Assembly: GCA_016903675.1 (NCBI GenBank)
Contig: JADQBA010000013.1
Coordinates: forward strand, 1-64,000
Direction: 5' to 3'
DNA: 64,000 bases
Source of the DNA: Stigonema ocellatum SAG 48.90 = DSM 106950
GTDB lineage: Bacteria > Cyanobacteriota > Cyanobacteriia > Cyanobacteriales > Nostocaceae
Of this stretch, positions 9,093-18,937 are shown piece by piece. Position numbers and translations under genes: made by a program. Position 1 is the stretch's first letter; each line of letters starts with the position of its first letter. The notes under the pieces are model-generated. The model worked only from the letters and a program-made list of their open reading frames with translations. It had not been told where the DNA came from and did not search any database.

Positions 9093-11323
9093 GTACCGCG
9101 CCTACCAGTGTCTCCTAGTAAATTTTGTTTTGCAATGACAGAATTCCGAGACATAGAACTTGGCTCAAGCTGTTCTTGTGTGTAGTAGAAGTAGCTGTCA
9201 GGCTCACGCTTCACATTCACGCCATTGATGACCATTCCCAAAACTTGTTGACTTGACTGTTTCAAAAACTCTTTAGCCGCCTTGGCACTTGCAGAGTTAA
9301 CTACTCCAGGACGAACCACCAGTAATATCCCGTCAGTTAGCTGACCTAAAACTGCCGCATCCGCTTTTCCTGCTAAAGCCGGAGTATCAAAAATTACGAA
9401 ATCGTACTTCTCTGTAAACAACGCCACTAATGCAGCCATCCGCTTAGAATCTAGTAGAGCTACCGGATTCGGAGGGACAACTCCAGAGGGAATAACGTGT
9501 AAGTTTGGTAAGACTTTTTGTAAAGATTTATTAAGCGGAACCTGATCAACTATGATGTTACTTAGACCAACTACATTGGTCATTCCCCAGATATGATGTT
9601 GGACTGGATGACGCATATTGGCATCCACCAACAGTACCCGACGCCCCACTTGAGCCATTGCCACAGCTAAATTTGCCGCCACCTCAGACTTTCCCTCTTG
9701 GGATACGGAACTCGTTACCACTATTGCTTTTAGCTGCTTATCCGAACTTAAAAACTTCAAATTTGCTTGCAGCATTTGGTAAGCATCCCCAATAGGGAAC
9801 TGAGGAAGGTCTATACCAATTACTCTGGAAATCGGTTGTTCCCCTCTCTCAGAAGAACTCTTTTTACCACTCTTACTAACTGAAGGAATGACCCCCAACA
9901 GCGTGTATTGCAAAAGCTCCTTGGCTTCTTTAACAGTCTTAACCGAGCGGTCGATCGCATCCAAAGCAAAGGCAGCAACTACACCTAGCAAGGCACCCGT
10001 AACTGCTCCACCGACAATAATAATTTTATTTCGAGAAGCAGTTGGTGCTTCCGGTATTAAGGCAGGGGCGATGACACGAACATTCCCAATATTTTGGTTT
10101 TCTAATACTTGAACCTCTTGTAGTCTATGTAAAAGTGCTTCGTAAGTAGTTTGAGATGCTTTTAGCCTCCGCTCCAGCTGCCGTTGAGCCTGCTCTAACT
10201 TTGGCAAAACATTTGCTCGTTCTTTGTAAGCAGACAACTTATTAGACAGTGTATTGATTTGTCTCTCTAAACCGACTCGCTCTACCTCAGAACGAGCAAA
10301 ATTTTCAATTAGCTGTTGTCGCAGTTGTCCAATCTGCAAATTTCCCATATCGGCTTGCTCATGGCTGCTCATCCCATCCTGCATCCGTTGTTGTAACAAT
10401 CTGTCGAGAGCAGCAATTCTGTCTTCCAAATTAAGGACAGTAGGATGACCAGGCTGAAAACGGGTTTGCGCTACCGCCAGCTGGCTTTGCGCTTCTTGGC
10501 GTTGAGCCAGCGCTTGCTGAATCCCTGGTATTTGACTTAACGAGGCAGAAGTAATATCTTGCTGTGAATCAATAGCTGCCTGCTTTTGTAACTTTTGTGA
10601 CTGAGCCGTTTGCTTATCTAGTTGAGCTTGGGTTTGAGAGATTTGATCTTCTAACCTGGAAGTCCCATTGACTGCGGCTGATGCTTCTTCTGGCAAAGAG
10701 ATGATGCTATTTTGCTCTTTGAATTTGCGCAGGTCTGACTCTGCTTTTCTTACAGCTTCCTCAGTTCCGGGTAGTTGCTGTACAATAAACTTGCGAGCTG
10801 ATACCGCTTCAGCCCGGTTTGCCTCTATGTTACGCCTGATATAAACCTGCGTCAGGTTATTGACCACTTTTGCAGTCAGTTGAGGATCTTCATCAGTATA
10901 AGAAATTTGCATGACATCGGTTCCTTTGACAGGTTTTACCTTAAGTTGACCTGGGAAAGTTTTAAGGAACTTGCCTTTGCTGTCTTTGAGGTTAAGAGTT
11001 CTAATAGTTTCCTGAATAACTGGACTAGATGTAACTATCTGCACCTGAGTATCTAAAGGACTGCTGTCGGTACCTTCTAAAGACCGAAGCCGTCCTACAG
11101 CTTCGCCTACACCAGTTAGTGAAGAGGCTTGATTCGTACTCATTAGAAGATTTGCTTCTGCCTGGTATGTAGGTTTCAATGAAAATGCATACACAGAGGC
11201 AACGCTAGCTACTGCTCCAAAAACCCCCACAGCAGGCATCCAGCGCCGCTGTAAAACTTGCAGGAGTTTTTGAAAGTCGATTTCTTCAAAGTGTGGTAAT
11301 GGCTCCATATTGGCTAATAGCAA
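9089..11323 (-). CDS. Wzc-type polysaccharide co-polymerase / BY-kinase
   Basis: A 744-residue protein with an N-terminal Wzz domain (TM1 near residues 30-52), long coiled coils (about residues 190-420, Gln-rich), TM2 near 435-460, and a cytoplasmic tyrosine-kinase domain. The Walker A-like SSVSQEGKSEVAANLA replaces the commonest PGEGKS by QEGKS, Walker A' is LLVDANMRHP and Walker B is FVIFDTPALAG. The C-terminal tail carries a small Tyr cluster (YFYYT), the usual autophosphorylation target. It controls chain length and export of capsular or exopolysaccharide. Alternate start: the second Met (MEPLPHFEEID) at 11308 is plausible. Confidence 0.9.
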   Translation of the reverse strand: MLLANMEPLPHFEEIDFQKLLQVLQRRWMPAVGVFGAVASVASVYAFSLKPTYQAEANLLMSTNQASSLTGVGEAVGRLRSLEGTDSSPLDTQVQIVTSSPVIQETIRTLNLKDSKGKFLKTFPGQLKVKPVKGTDVMQISYTDEDPQLTAKVVNNLTQVYIRRNIEANRAEAVSARKFIVQQLPGTEEAVRKAESDLRKFKEQNSIISLPEEASAAVNGTSRLEDQISQTQAQLDKQTAQSQKLQKQAAIDSQQDITSASLSQIPGIQQALAQRQEAQSQLAVAQTRFQPGHPTVLNLEDRIAALDRLLQQRMQDGMSSHEQADMGNLQIGQLRQQLIENFARSEVERVGLERQINTLSNKLSAYKERANVLPKLEQAQRQLERRLKASQTTYEALLHRLQEVQVLENQNIGNVRVIAPALIPEAPTASRNKIIIVGGAVTGALLGVVAAFALDAIDRSVKTVKEAKELLQYTLLGVIPSVSKSGKKSSSERGEQPISRVIGIDLPQFPIGDAYQMLQANLKFLSSDKQLKAIVVTSSVSQEGKSEVAANLAVAMAQVGRRVLLVDANMRHPVQHHIWGMTNVVGLSNIIVDQVPLNKSLQKVLPNLHVIPSGVVPPNPVALLDSKRMAALVALFTEKYDFVIFDTPALAGKADAAVLGQLTDGILLVVRPGVVNSASAKAAKEFLKQSSQQVLGMVINGVNVKREPDSYFYYTQEQLEPSSMSRNSVIAKQNLLGDTGRRGT

Positions 11324-11339
11324 TTTATACGGTGATAAA

Positions 11340-11789
11340 TTAACCTAGAAACTGAAAATCCCCGCCTTGATAGCTAACCATCTTAGCCTGTGTACGAGTA
11401 AACTCGCCAACAGAAGGATTTCCTTTTGGGTCAATGACCCCGATCGCTTGTTGCCAAAGTTCCATCGGCGCCACCGTTACGTAGTATGTTTGATTGTCAC
11501 GCTTTTGAACGTGATACCACTTGGTTGCTTGACACTGATCGCACCAAAATGCTTCTAACCATTCCCCTGCTAGGGAAACTGCTGTTTTAGCAGCTACTAA
11601 CATCAGGGCATTCTGTCGGCTCATTCCCCGTTCCCGGAGTTGTCCGGCCCGATCTGCAAACAATGAATACTTTTGACTGACGCTATCTAAGTGGCATCCA
11701 TGAATTGGACAGTAGATAGATCGTCGCTTTGGACGTTTCCGATTTCGGTCACACCTTTTCTGCAATTCCACCACCTGCTTAGTAAACAA
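11340..11789 (-). CDS. conserved cyanobacterial protein with CxxC-type zinc motifs
   Basis: A 149-residue protein I cannot assign. It has a basic N-terminus with CPIHGCHLDS, then FWCDQCQATKWY, which together look like a zinc-binding site (C-x2-H-x2-C ... C-x2-C). No membrane segment. The frame begins with TTG at 11789, so the true start is uncertain; GTG codons a few residues downstream are alternatives. It lies 16 bp upstream of the BY-kinase gene and is probably co-transcribed, so a regulatory role is possible but unproven. Confidence 0.65.
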   Translation of the reverse strand: MFTKQVVELQKRCDRNRKRPKRRSIYCPIHGCHLDSVSQKYSLFADRAGQLRERGMSRQNALMLVAAKTAVSLAGEWLEAFWCDQCQATKWYHVQKRDNQTYYVTVAPMELWQQAIGVIDPKGNPSVGEFTRTQAKMVSYQGGDFQFLG

Positions 11790-12767
11790 TAAATGGTTAC
11801 GTTGGAGGGACTGAGATCAAAAAGACCATCGAAGCCCTGCTCCCTGAAATTTTAAATAAATGCATTATTTATTTGAATTACTAATTCCAAGACAGTATAT
11901 CCCCCTATTTTTTTAACATAATCTTAAACATATTTACAATAATTCTTTATACTATATCCTGACATTAAGATTCTGTAAAGACTATTTTTTTTTTTTGTGA
12001 AGCAGCTTTTTAATGTGTGACATATTTTGTCTTAATTGCTACATCACATGAAATTTTCTCCATCCACATTTATGTATTCCTAATCACAATAGAAGGTTTT
12101 TAATCCTAACCAACCTCTAAAAATTCTTTTTGCCCGCGCCAGATTTTAGCCTTAGGCAACAGTTTTTTACAAGTAACTTAGCAAGTAACATTTATGTCTT
12201 GATTTTTTTGTTTCCCATTACTGTTCATCAATGTTAGGCTAATTACCTTGGTTTTTTGCGACAGAGCTTTAAAAGATTTAGCATTATAATTACGGAAACT
12301 AGTCTGCTCGTTCAAGTGGAAGCTTACCTACGATTCCTTGAGTAATTATAGAAAAAATTACGTATAAATAATACTGTCACTATTTTTAAGTAACCGTAAT
12401 AAAAAATAATGACAGTATTAAGACTTACCCATTGACAGGAATTAGCAAATCTGGTACACCGCTTGCATATTATCCAGAGTATTGGAGTATTGCCCACCCT
12501 GACCAAGAACGGGGTGTGGGGTGTGGGGTGTGCTCGGTAGGGTTCGATAAAACAACCACACCCCAAACGGGTACAAGCCGAACGTAGCTTGGATCGCTTT
12601 GTTGACAGGTGTACGGGCGTATTGCAAGTAGCCCCTACTCATCTCTCTACATTTATGTATGAAATCAAAGAAAAAAGAAGGGAAAAGGGGAAAGGGGAAG
12701 GGGGAAAGGGAGAATAGAGCAAGTGTTTTTAAGTATGGGGTTCCGTTTTCCCCCTTCCCCCTCTTCA
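11790..12767. other. 978-bp intergenic region
   Basis: AT-rich stretch between aspS (which ends at 12768) and the glycan cluster. It contains a T12 run near 11987, a lone MITE-like left end (GACTTACCCATTGACAG near 12422), GGGTGTG repeats near 12515 and a purine-rich run at 12668-12714. Short frames across 12324-12768 are low-complexity artefacts. It probably holds the promoter of the 11.8-to-0.4 kb operon, but I cannot place -10/-35 boxes with confidence. Confidence 0.5.
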
Positions 12768-14555
12768 TTAAGATTTTGGCTTATAAGTTGATGCAACATG
12801 CAAATCTTTGAGCTGCTTTGCATCCACTCCTGAAGGTGCATCGGTCAACAAACAACGCGCTTGTTGCGTCTTCGGAAAAGCAATGACATCCCTAATTGAT
12901 TCTTCCCCAGCTAGCAACATCGCCAAACGATCCAAACCGTAAGCGATGCCACCGTGCGGTGGCGTCCCATATTCAAACGCCTCCAAGAGAAAGCCAAATT
13001 TATTGTGTGCTTCCTCTAAAGAAAGTCCGATCGCTTCAAAGACCTGCTCCTGAATTGAACGCTGATAAATCCGCAGACTACCGCCGCCAACTTCAAACCC
13101 GTTGAACACCAAGTCATATGCTTGTGCTCTTGCAGTTTTCAAGTTGCTTAAATCCTCCGGATGAGGTGCAGTAAACGGGTGGTGCAGCGCTTCTAAGCGC
13201 TGTTCCGTAGCATTCCATTCAAACATCGGGAAATCAGTAATCCAGAGCAAATTGATTTTGTCTTGATCGATTAACCCGAACTCCCGAGCAATAACTTGGC
13301 GCAGCCTGTCTAAAGTTTTATTAACAGTAGCAGCGTCACCAGCACCAAATAGCAGCAAGTGACCAGATTGTGCACCTGTACGGTGCAAAATTTCCTGTTT
13401 TTGCTCTGTGGTGAGGTTGTCTTTAATGGCACCGATGGTGTCAATTTCACCATCATCCCTGACCCGAATGTAAGCTAAACCTTTAGCACCTACGTCGCTG
13501 GCTTCTTTGAATAAGTCACCGCCTGGTTTGATCCGAACATTAGAAATGACATCATTCCCGTTGGGAATGGGAAGAATTTTGACAATACCACCATTGGCAA
13601 TAGCTTCACGAAAGACTTTGAAGCCAGAATCTTTCAGTACATCCGAGACATTAACGAGTTCCAAACCAAAGCGTGTATCTGGTTTATCACTACCATAACG
13701 CTCCATGGCGTCGGCGTAAGTAAGACGGGGGAAAGGATAGTATAATTCAATACCCTTGACAGTCTTGAAAATGTGACAAACTAACTTTTCGTTGAGTTCA
13801 ATAATTTCTTCTTGGGACATGAAGCTCATTTCCATGTCCAACTGGGTAAATTCTGGTTGTCTGTCGGCGCGTAAGTCTTCATCACGGAAGCAACGGGCAA
13901 TCTGATAGTATCTGTCAAAGCCTGATACCATGAGTAGCTGTTTGAATAGCTGAGGTGATTGCGGCAACGCAAACCACTCACCAGGGTTAACGCGACTTGG
14001 TAGGATAAAATCCCGCGCACCTTCGGGAGTGGAACGGGTAAGTACAGGGGTTTCGATTTCAATGAAACCTTCCACATCTTCTAGGTAACGACGCATAGCT
14101 TTGACGATTTGATGACGCAGCAGTAGATTACCCGCCATGCGATCGCGCCGCAAATCCAAATATCGATACTTCAGCCTTAAATCTTCCCGCACCGTCTCGT
14201 TGTCACTGGTGGAAACTTGAAAAGGGAGTTGTTTGCCGACGGCGTTGAGTAATTCAATCCGATCAGCGTAGACTTCAACTTCACCTGTAGATATGCGAAC
14301 ATTTAAGGATTCCTCGGGACGTTGCGTTACTCTACCGCTAATTTGGACGACATATTCATTTCGCAGAGCATTTGCTTGTTCGTAGGAATCTGGCGTGCGT
14401 TGGGGATCGCTGACAATTTGAACGATTCCAGAGCGATCGCGTAAATCTAAAAATATCACGCCCCCATGATCGCGACGACGGTCTACCCATCCGTACAAGG
14501 TGACAGTTTCTCCAATGTGTTGTTTACGGAGATCGCCGCAATAGAGAGTTCGCAT
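12768..14555 (-). CDS. aspS: aspartate--tRNA ligase
   Basis: A 595-residue class IIb aminoacyl-tRNA synthetase charging tRNA with Asp. It has an N-terminal OB-fold anticodon domain (GWVDRRRDHGGVIFLDLRDR), class II motif 1 around the ETPVLTRSTPEGARDF region, motif 2 FRDEDLRADRQPEFTQ, a bacterial GAD insertion (about residues 300-420), and motif 3 GIAYGLDRLAML followed by the usual RDVIAFPK. Full length, typical bacterial form. Whether it is discriminating depends on a tRNA-Asn pathway that is not visible here. Confidence 0.97.
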   Translation of the reverse strand: MRTLYCGDLRKQHIGETVTLYGWVDRRRDHGGVIFLDLRDRSGIVQIVSDPQRTPDSYEQANALRNEYVVQISGRVTQRPEESLNVRISTGEVEVYADRIELLNAVGKQLPFQVSTSDNETVREDLRLKYRYLDLRRDRMAGNLLLRHQIVKAMRRYLEDVEGFIEIETPVLTRSTPEGARDFILPSRVNPGEWFALPQSPQLFKQLLMVSGFDRYYQIARCFRDEDLRADRQPEFTQLDMEMSFMSQEEIIELNEKLVCHIFKTVKGIELYYPFPRLTYADAMERYGSDKPDTRFGLELVNVSDVLKDSGFKVFREAIANGGIVKILPIPNGNDVISNVRIKPGGDLFKEASDVGAKGLAYIRVRDDGEIDTIGAIKDNLTTEQKQEILHRTGAQSGHLLLFGAGDAATVNKTLDRLRQVIAREFGLIDQDKINLLWITDFPMFEWNATEQRLEALHHPFTAPHPEDLSNLKTARAQAYDLVFNGFEVGGGSLRIYQRSIQEQVFEAIGLSLEEAHNKFGFLLEAFEYGTPPHGGIAYGLDRLAMLLAGEESIRDVIAFPKTQQARCLLTDAPSGVDAKQLKDLHVASTYKPKS

Positions 14556-14768
14556 AGGTGTTACTTCTTACTGTAGGAGCTAGATTGAAAAATTAATATC
14601 AAGCCTCCTTATTATAAAAAAGTATGGAATGATCTCACCCAAAGACGCAAAAACACTCGGCAAGACTTTGCGCCTTAGCACGGCAGTTCAGAGCGATGGC
14701 TTCTGGCGCTCTGCCTGCCTGGTCTTTCCGCGACAATAAAGTTGATTATGTCATAAAGGAGCGACTCT

Positions 14769-15839
14769 ATGCTGACACAGGCGATTGACATCTGGGTTAA
14801 CGAAGCGTTAATCATTCCGGGAGCACACCCAAGTCCCTTATTCCTGCACATGGGTTCCCTAGAAACCGAGCCTGAAAGACTTTATTGGAATATACTGCAC
14901 AATCAACTGAACCAAGTCGTCCGCATTCATAAATTTAAGGATTTAGCAGAGGCAGGTCAACTAGTACTTTTGCCCCATGAGTTGCAAACTTATTTCCTAC
15001 GCGGAGAGACACTGAGCATCATTGAGTTTAATCGGCAAGTCCTTGCTTCGGCTCGAACTCCAATTACCTTCACAGGTTACTGTGAATATATGGAGCAACC
15101 AGGAGAGATCGTCTTCTCCCCAGCAACCTTCCGCAGTCCAACCGACACCGCTATTCCCACCCCAGGCTGGATGCTCGACTTGAGTTCCAGAGTGTCCCCT
15201 ATTCCTAAACCCCCAATTCCCACCGTCGGTTTTGTCGGGGCCACACGATTTTCTAACAAATTTGGTGGTGTGTGGCGCTATCTACCAATTCCCGATCCCC
15301 TCCTTTATTGGTTGGCATCCAGCCCTGCTTTCAATAAAATGAGACTGTTCAACAAAATCAGAAAGGTGATCGGTGAACAGCTTCGGGAAAAACCGCTCAG
15401 AGTAGCAGAAAAATCACTCCTCCTCAAAACTTCCTTCATCCGCAGAGAGCAATGCCATTACGCTCTGAGTTCTGAACAGAAAGCTCAACGACAATTAGAG
15501 TACATTCAGAACTTCCAAGATAACGCCTATATCATCTGTTCACGGGGAGCAGAAAATTATTCCTTCCGACTCTACGAAACTTTGTCTGCTGGTCGCATCC
15601 CCGTGCTCATTGATACCAACATGCGTTTGCCAGATTTGGGGAACATGAGGTGGGAGGAGTTTAGCGTCATCGTCCCTTGTTCCCAAATGCATCGGATTGG
15701 GGAAATTATTCAAGCGTTCCACAATAACCTTTCTGATGAAGAGTTTGCTAGAGTTTGTGAAAAATCGCGGATGGCTTTTGAGTACCTCCTGCCGCACAAC
15801 TTTATCATGCGGTTCTTACAGCAACTCGGGTTGAATTGA
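14769..15839 (+). CDS. exostosin family (GT47-like) protein
   Basis: A 356-residue protein with the exostosin/GT47 C-terminal domain: SRGAENYSFRLYETLSAGRIPVLI is the conserved 'ENYSFRLYE..AG.IPV' nucleotide-sugar region, followed by NMRWEEFSVIVP. The ATG at 14769 follows a good ribosome site (AAAGGAG about 7 bases upstream). It is monocistronic on the plus strand and convergent with 16050-16454. A likely role is sugar transfer onto a cell-surface glycan; donor unknown. Confidence 0.82.
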   Translation: MLTQAIDIWVNEALIIPGAHPSPLFLHMGSLETEPERLYWNILHNQLNQVVRIHKFKDLAEAGQLVLLPHELQTYFLRGETLSIIEFNRQVLASARTPITFTGYCEYMEQPGEIVFSPATFRSPTDTAIPTPGWMLDLSSRVSPIPKPPIPTVGFVGATRFSNKFGGVWRYLPIPDPLLYWLASSPAFNKMRLFNKIRKVIGEQLREKPLRVAEKSLLLKTSFIRREQCHYALSSEQKAQRQLEYIQNFQDNAYIICSRGAENYSFRLYETLSAGRIPVLIDTNMRLPDLGNMRWEEFSVIVPCSQMHRIGEIIQAFHNNLSDEEFARVCEKSRMAFEYLLPHNFIMRFLQQLGLN

Positions 15840-15867
15840 CCGAAAACGGGGTGTGACTCGCTGCGCT

Positions 15868-15939
15868 CAAATTCAAAATTCAAAATTCAAAATTCAAAAG
15901 TTAAAACATTTTTGACTTTTGACTTTTGACTTTTGACTT
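15868..15939. repeat. two short tandem repeats, (ATTCAAA)n and (TTTTGAC)n
   Basis: Four to five copies of a 7-bp AATTCAA unit (15868-15899), then about four copies of TTTTGAC (15910-15939), as found in many cyanobacterial intergenic regions. It lies just after the exostosin-like gene. Frames across it are not genes. Confidence 0.8.
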
Positions 15940-16049
15940 CCCCTTTGGGGTGTGGGGTGTAGGGGAAGGAAAATCCCAGTTTTGGGACTGAATCCATATT
16001 GTCTCTGCCGCAAATCATACGGCAGGGACAATTGTATAATAAGACAAAA

Positions 16050-16454
16050 TTAAGAGCGAGGACGTGGTGCATTAAAAGCTTCCCAAGCAGCTTTGGCTGC
16101 GTCTTGGACGCGATCGCCCAGTTCGGCAAAATCTTTCAACAGCAACTGCCAGTTTCTCTCAGCTTCCTCTTGAATTGTAGTCCAAGAGCGCTCCAAGCGA
16201 TGGCGCTCAATGAGTTTTTCGCCTTCAACTGCTTCCCGCGCCCGACGTACTGCATTCAAGTAGGTTTCGCGAGTGAGGGTTCCTGCTGATTCTGCCTCGG
16301 CTTGGGCACGTCTTTTGAGAGCCTCAATCAGTTCTTTAGTTTCATGCTTTACCTCATCGGTTTCGCCAGCTAACTGAGTCTCTACCACTTCATTGGTTTG
16401 AGGGCTGACTTGAACGACTACCAAGTTTTCTCCATTGTTGGCATTAGAAGTCAT
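16050..16454 (-). CDS. small helical protein of unknown function
   Basis: A 134-residue acidic-to-mixed, highly helical protein with long charged stretches (Glu/Arg/Ala rich, residues 30-120), suggesting a coiled coil; no membrane segment. I do not recognise the family. ATG 16454 has a strong ribosome site (AAGGAGACATAACC before ATG). It lies just downstream of a broken htpX-like start on the same strand, so they may have shared a transcript. Confidence 0.7.
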   Translation of the reverse strand: MTSNANNGENLVVVQVSPQTNEVVETQLAGETDEVKHETKELIEALKRRAQAEAESAGTLTRETYLNAVRRAREAVEGEKLIERHRLERSWTTIQEEAERNWQLLLKDFAELGDRVQDAAKAAWEAFNAPRPRS

Positions 16455-16466
16455 GGTTATGTCTCC

Positions 16467-16643
16467 TTATATGAAAGCTAGAAAATTGTTAATTGTCGAT
16501 TCTTCGTCATTTAGGTTTGTCACTGCTGCTATGACAATTCCTACGAGTATGCCACTGGTTCCGCCAATTACCCAGTAGCTAATCCTAATTAAAAGAGCGC
16601 TTAATAGAGCTAATAAAGCAGCCGTTTTCCATTGATTTCTCAT
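16467..16643 (-). pseudogene. N-terminal fragment of HtpX-like M48 protease (58 aa)
   Basis: A short frame from ATG 16643 with a good ribosome site (AAGGAAAG). The first ~43 residues (MRNQWKTAALLALLSALL, then YWVIGGTSGILVGIVIAAV) match the two-helix N-terminus of cyanobacterial HtpX membrane proteases as I know them, but the frame leaves the family after VTNL and stops at residue 58. The HEXXH catalytic domain is absent. It is either a truncated htpX or a small membrane protein derived from one. Confidence 0.6.
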
Positions 16644-17362
16644 ATTTTGCTTTCCTTGTAATGCTGCAATACAGCATTACTTAAGCTCTAGTCTGATCGT
16701 ATCGACTTAAACACAGATTCATCAGGTAGAAATTGCGCTCCAATTAAGTACGGTTTTCCCCCTCAAGTTTTTGAAATCTATAGCAATCCTCCGCAGATTC
16801 GCAAAAAAATACTGAGCAAACTATTATACTTTGCATCTCTCAGATACCGGGTTTCTTTATCTCACGAATGATTTTAGGAGATACTTCAGCTACCTAATCG
16901 ATTACTTGGTGAAAGCCTCAGATATCAGGTAACCCATATTCCGCACTTCAAGATGTAATATTTTTCTATTCAATAATAATTCTCAATAATGCTCAAGTAT
17001 CTGTAGGGTGGGCATTGCCCACCACATCCCAGTTTTGTAGGGCATAGCCCCACCTACGTATATTTCAAAAATCAAATAATAGTCCCATATCATATTCCGT
17101 ACTTCAAAATGGAATATTTTTACATTCAATAATAATTCTTAATAAGAGTCAAAAAATAAGTATTAATACTGATAATTTTTGGTAATTTGTGATTGTTATC
17201 TAACCACAATTAGCTAGATATTGGAAATCTACGTATATTACAAAATGAATTACCGAAAATGGGGTTTATTCTCACCGACCTACTTATTTTTAAAGAAATA
17301 TCATAAATTACTGCTTTAGCTGTAATATAGCCTCAGTCTGGGTATCTATTAGGGAAAAAGCT
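16644..17362. other. 719-bp intergenic region with repeats
   Basis: Non-coding. It holds AGCAATCCTCCGCAGATT near 16781 (also near 2601), a TAGGGTGGGCATTGCCCACC/TAGGGCATAGCCCCACCTACG repeat at about 17005-17060 (also at 1-52), and an AT-rich stretch ahead of the ABC transporter gene that probably contains its promoter. Two sub-repeats (CATATTCCG.ACTTCAA.ATG.AATATTTTT...) near 16937 and 17092 are direct copies of each other. Confidence 0.55.
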
Positions 17363-18694
17363 GTGGCGATCAAAACAGCAACTGAACACTTGATTGCCCT
17401 AGAAGGCGTCACCAAATCTTATCAGCAGCCGAATGGTCAGCAAATCGTCATTCTGGAAAATATTAACCTGGAGTTGCGCTCAGGTGAAATTGTCGCTTTG
17501 CTAGGTCCTTCGGGTTCAGGAAAATCTACCTTAATGCGGATGATTGCTGGGTTAATTCCCCCTAGTAAAGGTAAAATTTTATACCATAACCGACCGTTGA
17601 TAGGACTCAATCCAGGAGTAGCAATTGTTTTTCAAAGTTTCGCCCTCTATCCGTGGTTAACCGTACTAGAGAATGTGGAACTGGGTCTGAAGGCAAAAGG
17701 GGAACCTTCAGACGGACGACGGCAAAAAGCGCTGCGGATGATTGACATTATCGGTCTTGACGGGTTTGAAAATGCCTATCCCAAAGAGCTTTCTGGGGGA
17801 ATGCGTCAGCGCGTTGGATTTGCTAGAGCGTTAGCCGTAGAACCAGAATTGTTGTGTATGGATGAGCCATTTTCGGCTTTGGATGTGCTGACAGCAGAAA
17901 ACTTGCGCTTTGAGTTATTAGATTTGTGGTTGGAACGTCGCATACCTACTCAAGCAATTTTAATCGTCACCCACGGGATTGAAGAGGCAGTGATTTTAGC
18001 AGACCGGATTATCGTCCTGGGGCGCAATCCTGGAAGAATACGCGCTGACTTTCCCGTCACATTACCCCATTACCGCGATCGCAAGCATCCCAGCTTTCAA
18101 GCCTTAGTGGATCAGGTTTATAAAATCATCACCAACCCAGATCTAGAAGAGATTGAAACACAATCCACTACTGTCTCTCCCCAAGAGCCGACTCCAGAAC
18201 CAATTAAATATCAATTTTTACCATCCGTGCGCATTGGCTCCATCGCTGGTCTTGTGGAACTTTTGGAGGATCGTCCCAAAACAGACCTTTACCGTCTAGG
18301 TCAAGAACTGCAACTAGAAGTAGATGACATTCTACCAATAGTTGAAGCCGCTAAATTGATGAATTTTGTTGATTTGGCAGAAGGCGATATCAGCCTCACC
18401 CGAATTGGACAAGAATTTATTGCTGGTGGTATTGACCAGCGTAAAGATATTGTGAAAACTCAACTGCTGGAGCATATTCGCTTAGTCCAGCAAATCTCTC
18501 GCCTCCTACAAGCAAAACGCAATCAACGCATTCCCGAAGAACTGGTTTTAGATATCCTAGAAAGTCACGTTAGCCCTGAGGAAGCTCAGCAGCAATTAAA
18601 AACTGCCATTGATTGGGGTCGTTATGCCGAGATTTACAGCTACGACGAACCATCGGGACAAATCTTTCTAGAAGATCAAGCTCAAAGCGTTTAA
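17363..18694 (+). CDS. nitrate/taurine-type ABC transporter ATPase with C-terminal AAA-associated domain
   Basis: A 443-residue ATPase of the NrtD/SsuB/TauB group. Walker A GPSGSGKSTL, signature LSGGMRQRV, Walker B LLCMDEPFSALD and the H-loop VTHGIEEA are all present. After residue ~265 it has an extra ~170-residue AAA-associated C-terminal domain (start PSVRIGSIAGLVELLEDRPK), a known cyanobacterial and archaeal variant. The start is GTG with AGGGAAAA upstream. It pairs with the fused permease gene immediately downstream. No periplasmic substrate-binding protein is encoded here, so the substrate is unknown. Confidence 0.92.
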   Translation: MAIKTATEHLIALEGVTKSYQQPNGQQIVILENINLELRSGEIVALLGPSGSGKSTLMRMIAGLIPPSKGKILYHNRPLIGLNPGVAIVFQSFALYPWLTVLENVELGLKAKGEPSDGRRQKALRMIDIIGLDGFENAYPKELSGGMRQRVGFARALAVEPELLCMDEPFSALDVLTAENLRFELLDLWLERRIPTQAILIVTHGIEEAVILADRIIVLGRNPGRIRADFPVTLPHYRDRKHPSFQALVDQVYKIITNPDLEEIETQSTTVSPQEPTPEPIKYQFLPSVRIGSIAGLVELLEDRPKTDLYRLGQELQLEVDDILPIVEAAKLMNFVDLAEGDISLTRIGQEFIAGGIDQRKDIVKTQLLEHIRLVQQISRLLQAKRNQRIPEELVLDILESHVSPEEAQQQLKTAIDWGRYAEIYSYDEPSGQIFLEDQAQSV

Positions 18695-18700
18695 TTAATA

Positions 18701-18933
18701 GGGAGTGGGGAGTAGGGAGTGGGGAGTGGGGAGTAGGGAGTAGGGAGATAGGGGAGATAGGGGAGATAAGGGAGATAGGGGAGTAAGCAATTATTCTTCC
18801 CCCCCTTCCCCCATTCCCCACTCCCCACTCCCCACTCCCCCCTCCCCACTCCCCATTCCCCACTCCCCACTCCCCACTCCCCCCTCCCCACTCCCCATTC
18901 CCCACTCCCCATTCCCCACTCCCCATTCCCCAT
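18701..18933. repeat. STRR array with hairpin potential
   Basis: About 230 bp of heptameric STRR. The left half consists of GGGGAGT-type units (with a GGGAGATA variant), the right half of ACTCCCC/ATTCCCC units. The halves are complementary, so a transcript could form a long hairpin. It occupies the gap between the ABC ATPase and permease genes and reaches to within 5 bases of the permease ATG. Frames through it on the minus strand (GSGEWGVGNGEWG-like) are repeat artefacts. Confidence 0.9.
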
Positions 18934-18937
18934 TCTT

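Noticed and set aside
12324..12768. Frames between aspS and the glycan cluster
   Set aside because: Low-complexity GGGTGTGG and poly-purine sequence, no ribosome site or homology.
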